DNA from: CAZKFN01 sp964552035
GTDB taxonomy: Bacteria > Bacteroidota > Bacteroidia > Flavobacteriales_E > Vicingaceae
Direction: 5' to 3'
Assembly: GCA_964552035.1 (NCBI GenBank)
Contig: CAZKFN010000050.1
Coordinates: 1-15,888, forward strand
DNA: 15,888 nt
Both the position numbers and the translations under genes were made by a program. The notes under the pieces were generated by a model that saw nothing but the letters and a program-made list of their open reading frames with translations, did not search any database and was not told the origin of the DNA. Shown piece by piece: positions 1 through 6,305 of this stretch; within the stretch, counting starts at the first letter, position 1, and every line of letters starts with the position of its first letter.

Positions 1-383
1 CTAAACTTTTGGTTTAACTTCTGTATTAAGCCTATTTTTTATTATACTATAAATTGTACGTATTTGCTTTTAAACTTTTCTTTTTGAAGGATAAATAGAA
101 GTGAAGAGTAGTAGGTTAAATAGTTTTTAATCTTTAAATGAAATTAAAGGAAACGTTTGTAACTTTAAAAATAAACAATTTAAAACTCAGCCTACAGAGC
201 ACATAAATGATTGGATTATTAACCAATCGAACTATAAGTTTCCCGCTATTTTTATAAACTCTTAGAAGATACCTGTTATTTTCATTTCTTATTATTTTTC
301 ATTTCCTACCAATTAAGTCTAATCACAATCGGCTATATGAAAAATCACTGTTTTAAGGGACTCAATTTACCTTTAAAGAGCGA

Positions 384-415
384 TTGACAAGCAATCATTC
401 TTGCGTCTATCTTTG
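384..415 (+). promoter_or_regulatory. Bacteroidota-type promoter of the haem operon
   Basis: TTG(AC) at 384-388 and TATCTTTG at 408-415 match the Bacteroidota -33 and -7 (TAnnTTTG) elements, with 21 bp between TTG and the -7 box. A transcription start around 420-425 is inferred, giving a 5' leader of about 60 nt before the ATG at 484. Confidence 0.7.
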
Positions 416-434
416 CAGCGAAAATTCTTCTTAT

Positions 435-449
435 TTAGAATGATTCTAA
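435..449. promoter_or_regulatory. Fur-like 7-1-7 palindrome (putative operator)
   Basis: TTAGAATGATTCTAA is a perfect inverted repeat of two 7-bp arms around one central base. This geometry is that of the Fur/Zur/PerR family site (TGATAAT-N-ATTATCA), and 10 of the 14 arm positions match that consensus. It lies 20 bp downstream of the -7 element, just after the predicted start of transcription, where a repressor would block initiation or elongation. The operon encodes haem-uptake proteins, so iron control is the natural reading. The actual regulator is not visible here. Confidence 0.55.
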
Positions 450-483
450 TTAAAACAATGCGCTAATTAAAAATAATAAAAAA

Positions 484-1734
484 ATGAAAAATATTACATT
501 CACAACTCTATTTGTATTTTTTACAACTCTTGGAGTAAATGCACAAATCATAGACACAGTTTCTATAGGTGGAAATTATGAAGATCAGGTCTGGTATAAG
601 CTTGATAATGGTCAGCAAACAATAGTCGATGGGAGTAGTTGGGACTTTGGCTTTCAAATTAAAGGTCAAAATGCTTCCATCATCGCTAACACTTCTTATG
701 GTTCAACACTCTATTTATACCCTAATGGCGATACTTCTGCTTGGAATAATTTAGATACCCTAGGCATTTCCCAATGGACTAGCTGGTTTGATTCGCCAAC
801 AAGTTGGGATGAGGGAGCATTTAATCAAGGAATTAATCCTGCAGACCCTTTTGATTTAGGCTGGGGAAAATACAACATGCAAACGCATCATATTGTTGGA
901 GACAGTTTATATGTATGGAAGACCGCTGATGGTACTGTTTATAAAATATGGATTCAAAACCTAATATCTTCTACTTATAACTTTATAGTTTCCGATTATA
1001 CAGGCACTACAGTAGATACCATATCGCTTAATAAAAGTGACTTTAAGGATAAGGAATTTGGATATTATTCCATTGCGCAAAAAACAACTTTAGATAGAGA
1101 ACCTAAAAGTGAAGATTGGGATTTGACAATTGGAAAATACACCGAAGATCTAGGCATTCCTTATGCAGTTACAGGCATTCGAACTAAGAAAGGTCTAGAG
1201 GCTGTAAAAGTTTATCCTGTAGATGATGTTGACAACTACGATAGTTTTAAAAATCAAACTTATTCTTCAGAAATTAACATCATTGGATACGATTGGAAAA
1301 CTTATGATTTCAATAGTGCTTCTTATCTAATTGAAGATAGTACTGTATATTTTGTAAAAACAGATAGCACAACCTATTGGAAGCTAGTTATGAAAGGATT
1401 TGAAGGTAGCGTTAATGGTAACTTTATTTTTGAAAAAAGCAATCTTACTACGGGTTTATTTAAGGGAAGTATTGATCAAGGTACTTTTACCGTATATCCA
1501 AACCCAGTTGCTGATGGGAAAGTTTCTGTTATTACAGATGTCCCTTCAACTGTTCGTAAAGCAGAGCTTAGCATTCTATCTATCAATGGACAATTGGTTC
1601 AATCTGAACAGTTACAAATCAACAAATCCTTTGAAGTTCACAGCTTAAATCTTAAAAACCTTAAACAGGGAGTATATTTTATTCGCTTGAGCCATGAAGG
1701 TGGGGCAATTACGCAAAAATTAATAATAAAATAA
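484..1734 (+). CDS. HmuY-like haem-binding protein with T9SS type A sorting domain
   Basis: This 416-residue protein is predicted to be secreted and to capture haem for the receptor encoded next. Residues 1-21 form a type I signal peptide ending near VNAQ. Residues about 22-330 resemble the lipoprotein encoded by the third gene of the operon: both share a Y-x-x-QVW(Y/F) motif followed by WD-x-(G/A)F, and later an IG(Y/H)(D/H)WK(T/D)Y motif, which fits the HmuY family. Residues about 335-416 are a T9SS type A tail: YPNP at 338-341, an internal SINGQ stretch, LKQGVYFIRL and a terminal QKLIIK. Such tails direct proteins across the outer membrane to the surface or medium. It is first in the operon, 23 bp before the receptor gene. 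A HmuY module fused to this tail is less usual than the lipoprotein form. The ATG at 484 follows an A-rich leader. Haem ligands cannot be assigned by eye. Confidence 0.75.
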   Translation: MKNITFTTLFVFFTTLGVNAQIIDTVSIGGNYEDQVWYKLDNGQQTIVDGSSWDFGFQIKGQNASIIANTSYGSTLYLYPNGDTSAWNNLDTLGISQWTSWFDSPTSWDEGAFNQGINPADPFDLGWGKYNMQTHHIVGDSLYVWKTADGTVYKIWIQNLISSTYNFIVSDYTGTTVDTISLNKSDFKDKEFGYYSIAQKTTLDREPKSEDWDLTIGKYTEDLGIPYAVTGIRTKKGLEAVKVYPVDDVDNYDSFKNQTYSSEINIIGYDWKTYDFNSASYLIEDSTVYFVKTDSTTYWKLVMKGFEGSVNGNFIFEKSNLTTGLFKGSIDQGTFTVYPNPVADGKVSVITDVPSTVRKAELSILSINGQLVQSEQLQINKSFEVHSLNLKNLKQGVYFIRLSHEGGAITQKLIIK

Positions 1735-1757
1735 TTTACGAAGATATTAGAACTCCC

Positions 1758-4031
1758 ATGAGACTTGCAACTATTGCTTTCTTTTTGTTCCTATTTAATT
1801 GGAGCTATGGACAGCAAATAAAAGTAATCAGTAGCACCAACTATAAACCAATGGTTGGTGCTACCATTACCCTAACTGACCTTAACGATAAGAAGCAATA
1901 TCTTTCTTCAGATATGCATGGTTTGGTACAATTGAAAAAAGAACATTATAAAGGTTCGCCTCAATTGGCAATTCAAATAAGTTACATAGGTTATGAAACC
2001 TTATTGGATAGTATTTCTATTACAGATAAGGAAAGAACTATAGTTTTAATCCCAAAAGAAAACCGCATTCAGGATGTAGTAGTTACAGCGCAATATTCGC
2101 CTACAAGCATTGAAAAATCAATTAACAAAGTCAATGTAATTAGTAGCCAAAAAATAGAAGATATGGCTGCAATTAATATTCGGGATGTTCTCAGCAATGA
2201 ATTAAATATCAGATTATCAGAAGATAATATTTTAGGCTCAAGGGTAAGTATGCAAGGAATGGGGGGACAAAATGTAAAGTTCTTAATCGAAGGGGTTCCC
2301 ATAATTGGTCGTATGGATGGTCAAATTGACTTAAGTCAAATTAACCTCAACGATGTAGAAAGAATAGAAATTATTGAAGGCCCATTAAGTGTTAACTATG
2401 GAAGCAATGCATTGGCGGGGACCATTAATATCATTAGTAAAACAAAAACAAATGAAAAGTTAAACCTTGGAATTGGGTCTTATTCAGAGAATATAGGAAC
2501 TTTTAATTTTGAGGGAAAAGCTGCTTTTAAAATAGCTAAAAATCATAATATGCAACTCAATATAGGAAGAAATTATTTTGATGGTTGGAGTCCTGAGGAT
2601 GATTTTCTCCCAACATTTAAACCTCATGTTGCCGATAGTTCTAGGGCTAAGCAATGGAATGCAAGAACACAAAATTTTGGCAAATTGCAATATTATTATA
2701 GTTTCAAAGAATTACTTTTTAGCTATAAGGGAGAGCTTTTTCAAGAGGTTATCAGCAATTTAGGTTTACCGCGTAGAACTTCAAATTCTTATATAGCTTT
2801 TGACGATTTTTATACTACGAAGAGATTAAATAATGCACTCTTTGTCGAAGGAAAACTCAGTGAAAATTATAGGCTTAATGCAATTGTTGCGTACAATGAT
2901 TTTGAACGGAGAAAAGAAGCTAGGAGAAAAGACTTAGTAAGTTTAAAAAGTACTTTAATTCCAAAGACAGCAGCAAATGATATACAAGATACCAGTTATT
3001 TTGATTTATTGACCTCTAGAGCTAGCCTTTCTTCTCTTAGGGGTTCCTCTTGGATAAATTATGAAATCGGATATGATTTTAACTTGGAACATGCAGAAGG
3101 AGAAAGAATTGAAGGAGGAAAGCAAGAAATAGGAGATTATGCTGCTTTTGCTTCTACGGAAATAAAAATTATGGAGGATTTTCTTCTAAAACCAGGTGTA
3201 CGATATAGTTATAATACAAAATATAATGCTCCTCTCACGCCTTCAATAAATCTTAAATATGCCAAGGCAAATAGCATCTTTCGCCTATCATTTGCCAAAG
3301 GATTTAGAGCTCCTACTCTAAAAGAACTCTATTTTAACTTCAATGATATCAATCACAGCTTATTTGGAAATGCAGACTTAAAAGCAGAACAATCAAATAA
3401 CTACTCAGCAAGTATACAGCAAAAATTCTTAATTAATGAGCTGCTTTTCAAAACAGAAGTAGTTGGATTTTATAATCAAATTTATAATCAAATTAGCTTT
3501 GCACAATCCAATGAGGCTATGGGAGATACCCTTATTTATTTTAATATTGGCGAAAATAAAACTAAGGGAGCTAATCTTAATATTTCATTGATTCACAATA
3601 ACCTAAGATTAAATATAGGAGGTTCTTATATTGGCATTTACAATCAATTAGCAACAGAAAATCCAGTTGACAAATATGCTTACTCAACTGAAATTAAGGG
3701 AAGTGCAACCTATTTATTTAAAAAACCTCAACTTACACTTTCAGTTTTTGGAAAACACCAAGGAAGCCTCCCTGCCTATGCTTATAATAGCAGCAATGAA
3801 GTTGTAAAATATACAGTTGAAAGTTATCAAATTGTCGATTTAACTCTTGGGAAAAAATTTTTACAAGAAAGTTTAAAAATAGCGGTTGGTTGTAAAAATC
3901 TATTAGATATAACCAATATTAAATCAAATGTGAATACAGGAGCTCATTCAAACGGCAGTAGTGGCTCAGTTCCCATGGCAACAGGTAGAATGATCTTCTT
4001 AAAAATAGAATACCACCTTAATTTAAAATGA
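1758..4031 (+). CDS. TonB-dependent haem receptor, HmuR-like
   Basis: This 757-residue outer-membrane receptor is predicted to import haem (or iron from haem proteins) using TonB energy. After a signal peptide (1-18, ending SYGQ) comes a carboxypeptidase-regulatory-like domain (about 20-100), typical of Bacteroidota receptors. A plug follows (about 105-225) with VVVTAQ, VERIEIIEGPLSVNYGSNALAGTINIIS, and then a 22-strand-type barrel ending in an aromatic-rich C-terminus. The barrel carries FRAP at 516-519 and NADL at 538-541 with His533 between them. This arrangement corresponds to the FRAP/YRAP and NPDL boxes with an intervening histidine known from haem receptors such as HmuR. Length is normal for the family. 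It sits between two HmuY-like genes, with only 7 bp to the next start, so co-transcription is near certain. Haem specificity is inferred from these boxes and the context. Confidence 0.85.
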   Translation: MRLATIAFFLFLFNWSYGQQIKVISSTNYKPMVGATITLTDLNDKKQYLSSDMHGLVQLKKEHYKGSPQLAIQISYIGYETLLDSISITDKERTIVLIPKENRIQDVVVTAQYSPTSIEKSINKVNVISSQKIEDMAAINIRDVLSNELNIRLSEDNILGSRVSMQGMGGQNVKFLIEGVPIIGRMDGQIDLSQINLNDVERIEIIEGPLSVNYGSNALAGTINIISKTKTNEKLNLGIGSYSENIGTFNFEGKAAFKIAKNHNMQLNIGRNYFDGWSPEDDFLPTFKPHVADSSRAKQWNARTQNFGKLQYYYSFKELLFSYKGELFQEVISNLGLPRRTSNSYIAFDDFYTTKRLNNALFVEGKLSENYRLNAIVAYNDFERRKEARRKDLVSLKSTLIPKTAANDIQDTSYFDLLTSRASLSSLRGSSWINYEIGYDFNLEHAEGERIEGGKQEIGDYAAFASTEIKIMEDFLLKPGVRYSYNTKYNAPLTPSINLKYAKANSIFRLSFAKGFRAPTLKELYFNFNDINHSLFGNADLKAEQSNNYSASIQQKFLINELLFKTEVVGFYNQIYNQISFAQSNEAMGDTLIYFNIGENKTKGANLNISLIHNNLRLNIGGSYIGIYNQLATENPVDKYAYSTEIKGSATYLFKKPQLTLSVFGKHQGSLPAYAYNSSNEVVKYTVESYQIVDLTLGKKFLQESLKIAVGCKNLLDITNIKSNVNTGAHSNGSSGSVPMATGRMIFLKIEYHLNLK

Positions 4032-4038
4032 AAATAAA

Positions 4039-5040
4039 ATGAAAACCATTTTTAGCTTGTGCACAATTCTACTCCTGTTAAGTAGTTGTTCTAAAGAAGA
4101 AATAGCTTTAGCACCACCAACGAGTAGCAATAATACCACCTTAGACAGTACTAATCTTATACCAAAAGGAGTTTTGGTTTCAAATACCGTTCACCTAAAA
4201 TCAGATTATAGTAGGCAAGTATGGTTTAATTTAGGTACAAATACTGTTGTAAAAACGAACTTAAGAACCGATTGGGACTTGGCTTTTGATTGTGGAGAAA
4301 GCAATGTACTTTATTTAAACTCTGCTCTAACTGCTGGAGTGGCATTTACTGGGGAAATAGATTTTGAAAAAGTCAATTCAGACAAGGGATTAAATTATAT
4401 TAATGAGCATCATTCAGGAAAAAAGGACAGCTTAGCAATAGGCGATATTAGCCATTTGAAAGAAGTCTTAATTATAAATAGGGGTTTTAATCCACAAGGA
4501 CAACCCTTAGGAAAATTTAAAATCCAAATTAATAAAATAGAAAATAACGTATATAACATGACCTACTCTCAATTGGATGGAAGTAATAAAAATACTGCAT
4601 CCATAGCCAAGGTAGAAGGTTATAATCGTATCGCTTTTTCTTTTAATTCGAATGAAACTATACAAATTGAACCCCCTAAATTAGATTATGATTTATGCTT
4701 TACTCAGTATACTTATACTTTTATCGACCCACCAATAGTATATTCCGTAAATGGAGCTATTATCAACCCTTATAAAACTTCAGTTGCTAAAATTTTTAAT
4801 AAAGAATTTTCTAAAATAACCCTAGAGGATGTTCAATCCATTCCTTTTCAAACCCATTTAGATGTGATAGGACACCATTGGAAAGATTACAATATTGACA
4901 AAGGAGAATATACCGTTTTTGTTAAACAAAACTATATCGTTAAAGATTCTCAAGACAACTTTTACAAACTTCACTTCTTAGATTTTTATGATGAGAATGG
5001 ACTTACAGGTTCGCCTTCATTTGAATACATGAGATTATAA
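4039..5040 (+). CDS. HmuY-like haem-binding lipoprotein
   Basis: This 333-residue predicted lipoprotein should bind haem at the cell surface and pass it to the neighbouring receptor. The N-terminus ends in the lipobox LSSC with Cys17 as the lipidated residue. It is followed directly by SKEE, which resembles the lipoprotein export signal that sends Bacteroidota lipoproteins to the outer face of the outer membrane. The body matches HmuY: DYSRQVWF, TDWDLAF, VIGHHWKDY and a C-terminal YKLHFLDF segment close to a terminal FEYMRL. It shares these landmarks with the first gene of the operon but has no T9SS tail. Several histidines (an HH pair in the NEHHSG segment, another in IGHHW) are candidate haem ligands, though HmuY homologues vary in using His or Met. 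The start at 4039 follows the receptor stop by 7 bp. Confidence 0.82.
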   Translation: MKTIFSLCTILLLLSSCSKEEIALAPPTSSNNTTLDSTNLIPKGVLVSNTVHLKSDYSRQVWFNLGTNTVVKTNLRTDWDLAFDCGESNVLYLNSALTAGVAFTGEIDFEKVNSDKGLNYINEHHSGKKDSLAIGDISHLKEVLIINRGFNPQGQPLGKFKIQINKIENNVYNMTYSQLDGSNKNTASIAKVEGYNRIAFSFNSNETIQIEPPKLDYDLCFTQYTYTFIDPPIVYSVNGAIINPYKTSVAKIFNKEFSKITLEDVQSIPFQTHLDVIGHHWKDYNIDKGEYTVFVKQNYIVKDSQDNFYKLHFLDFYDENGLTGSPSFEYMRL

Positions 5041-5076
5041 TATAAACCTAATTATCAACCCTATAAAAAACATATT

Positions 5077-5982
5077 ATGAAAAGTTTAACATCGACAATT
5101 GGCTTTAACTCAGCCTTGACAAAGGAAACAAAAAAGCAAATGGATAGAGAAGCTATCCTAAAACTTGCAGGAAAATTCCATGTTACCTTTGATTTTGCTG
5201 AGACTTTCTCTCCTCTTGAAGGTTATCAAAGAGAAAAATTATATAAAAATGAAAGTATAGAATACATCTTTGTTATTAAAAATGAACCTCATCATATTTC
5301 TCTGCAACATATTTTAGTGGTTAATGAAAATTTTGTGGTTAAACATTGGCGTCAAGATTGGATTTATGAAAATACAGATTTTTTATTTTTCGAAAAAGAA
5401 GGCCTGTGGAAAAAGAAATCCCTAACTGAAAGAGAAGTTGAAGGTACCTGGACTCAAAAGGTATATCAAGTAGATGATTGCCCGCGTTATCAAGCATACG
5501 GTAGCTGGGTTTTTGTGGATGGAAAAAGCTATTGGGAAGGAAAAGCAGATGCACCCTTACCTAGAAGACAAGAAAAAAGAAAAGACTTTAATGTATTAGT
5601 AAGAAGCCATAGAATTGAAATAACCAATTACGGTTGGATGATGAACCAAGATAATCAAAAGGTTTTTAGAGATGAAAATGGAATTGATCACTTAATCGTT
5701 TGGGAAAAAGGATTTGAAATTCAGAATAGAGGTGATTATAATGTACAACCTGCTGTTGACTATTGGGAAAAGACACAAAATTTTTGGGCAGATGTAAGGT
5801 CAATATGGGAAACACATATCGAAAAGTACAGTGAATTAAAAATAAATGAAAAAGTAAATGGTCAAAACCTTTATGATAAAATTTTTACACTTGCTCAACA
5901 ATTCTCGGGTAAAAACTATCATCCTATCAAGACAAAAGAAGCAATTCAAGATGTAGTAGCTTCTCATAGTTATTATGATTAA
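5077..5982 (+). CDS. DUF6607 family protein, last gene of the haem operon
   Basis: This 301-residue protein is recognised as DUF6607-like from its KLAGKFHVTFDFAETFSP opening, the HWRQDW segment, the tract with GTWTQKVYQVDDCPRYQAYG, and the FWADVRSIWE region. The biochemical role of the family is unknown. Family members known to me usually begin with a signal peptide, but none is evident here: the N-terminus (MKSLTSTIGFNSALTKETKK) is hydrophilic. No longer start is available, because the upstream sequence in this frame runs straight into the stop codon of the preceding gene. The protein may therefore act in the cytoplasm. It is rich in Trp, Tyr and His and sits 36 bp after the HmuY lipoprotein gene, so a part in handling imported haem is plausible but is an inference from context only. 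No membrane segment is seen. Confidence 0.75.
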   Translation: MKSLTSTIGFNSALTKETKKQMDREAILKLAGKFHVTFDFAETFSPLEGYQREKLYKNESIEYIFVIKNEPHHISLQHILVVNENFVVKHWRQDWIYENTDFLFFEKEGLWKKKSLTEREVEGTWTQKVYQVDDCPRYQAYGSWVFVDGKSYWEGKADAPLPRRQEKRKDFNVLVRSHRIEITNYGWMMNQDNQKVFRDENGIDHLIVWEKGFEIQNRGDYNVQPAVDYWEKTQNFWADVRSIWETHIEKYSELKINEKVNGQNLYDKIFTLAQQFSGKNYHPIKTKEAIQDVVASHSYYD

Positions 5983-5998
5983 GTAAAATCGCAGGTAA

Positions 5999-6200
5999 TA
6001 GGGATACATCAAATTTCAATGTAGCACAGTTATCTTTTTTTCTAACTTGAGAGGGTTCTTTTTGAAAGAATAGTTTATTTGCTAAAGAAATATAGGATAC
6101 AAAGCATTTGGTTCGCAAAATTAATTTTTATCGGACAGTAATGTAAAATAATCTTACTTCTTTGTTAGTAGGGATACATCAATATTTTTGTTGTATCCCT
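5999..6200. repeat. Triplicated 13-14 bp motif; possible 201-bp repeat-bounded element
   Basis: TAGGGATACATCAA occurs twice in direct orientation, at 5999-6012 and 6169-6182. A near-identical inverted copy, TTGTTGTATCCCT, lies at 6188-6200. The first and last copies form imperfect terminal inverted repeats (12 of 13 positions) around 201 bp, as in a miniature mobile element. The middle and last copies form a terminator stem. No clear target-site duplication flanks the interval, so mobility is unproven. Confidence 0.4.
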
Positions 6201-6206
6201 TTTTTT
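6170..6206 (+). terminator. Intrinsic terminator downstream of the haem operon
   Basis: AGGGATACATCAA (6170-6182) pairs with TTGTTGTATCCCT (6188-6200) over 13 bp with one mismatch and a 5-nt loop. Six further T residues follow at 6201-6206. It is 187 bp past the DUF6607 stop and 46 bp before the next operator, so it would insulate the two receptor operons. Confidence 0.65.
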
Positions 6207-6251
6207 ATTAAATCCTAAAACTTTTTTCAAAACAAATAGTCTAAATTATTT

Positions 6252-6267
6252 TTTAGATTAATCTAAA
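6252..6267. promoter_or_regulatory. 16-bp perfect palindrome (putative metal-responsive operator)
   Basis: TTTAGATTAATCTAAA is a perfect palindrome just upstream of the -7-like element, covering the spacer and -33 region, where a bound repressor would block RNA polymerase. The TTAG...CTAA ends resemble sites of the DtxR/IdeR/MntR family. Part of it, TCTAAATTA, is repeated directly at 6240-6248 and 6262-6270. The half-site TTAGA/TCTAA is shared with the palindrome at 435-449, although the central spacing differs (4 versus 5 bp). Regulator identity is inference. Confidence 0.55.
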
Positions 6268-6271
6268 TTAA

Positions 6272-6279
6272 GATATTTG
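6272..6279 (+). promoter_or_regulatory. Probable -7 element of the second receptor operon
   Basis: GATATTTG differs from the Bacteroidota -7 consensus TAnnTTTG by one base and sits 26 bp before the ATG at 6306. No clear TTG lies at the -33 distance; that region is occupied by the 16-bp palindrome, so the promoter may be weak or controlled. Confidence 0.4.
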
Positions 6280-6305
6280 CATAACTAAATTAAGTTATTA
6301 GAGAA

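Larger units (their letters stand above)
1..483. other. Intergenic leader upstream of the haem operon
   Basis: This is an AT-rich stretch with no ORF of convincing length or composition. Its right third holds the promoter and palindrome listed separately. A small hairpin, GATTGG at 209-214 pairing with CCAATC at 223-228, has no following T-run, so it is not a convincing terminator. Nothing else is recognisable; it may hold the 3' end region of a gene left of the window. Confidence 0.7.
5983..6305. other. Intergenic region between the two receptor operons
   Basis: This 323-bp gap contains three copies of a 13-14 bp motif, a terminator, an operator and a promoter, all listed separately. It also has a perfect small hairpin, TTCTTT (6056-6061) with AAAGAA (6065-6070), without a T-run. 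A minus-strand reading frame of about 60 codons crosses part of it and the end of the DUF6607 gene, but it has no recognisable family and is not called as a gene. Confidence 0.7.

Noticed and set aside
138..206. Short + strand frame of 22 codons starting MKLKET in the leader
   Set aside because: Too short, with no ribosome-binding or homology support, and the composition is that of AT-rich intergenic DNA.
1400..1648. + strand frame within the T9SS-tailed HmuY-like gene
   Set aside because: It is an out-of-frame shadow; the main frame encodes a clear T9SS sorting domain here.
2069..2302. Minus-strand frame inside the HmuR-like receptor gene
   Set aside because: It is antisense to the conserved plug domain, whose protein sequence is clearly real; the frame is a by-product of codon use.
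5927..6118. Minus-strand reading frame of 63 codons overlapping the end of the DUF6607 gene
   Set aside because: It overlaps a well-supported gene, has no recognisable family, and lies partly over the repeat region. A transposase remnant was considered but no motif supports it.
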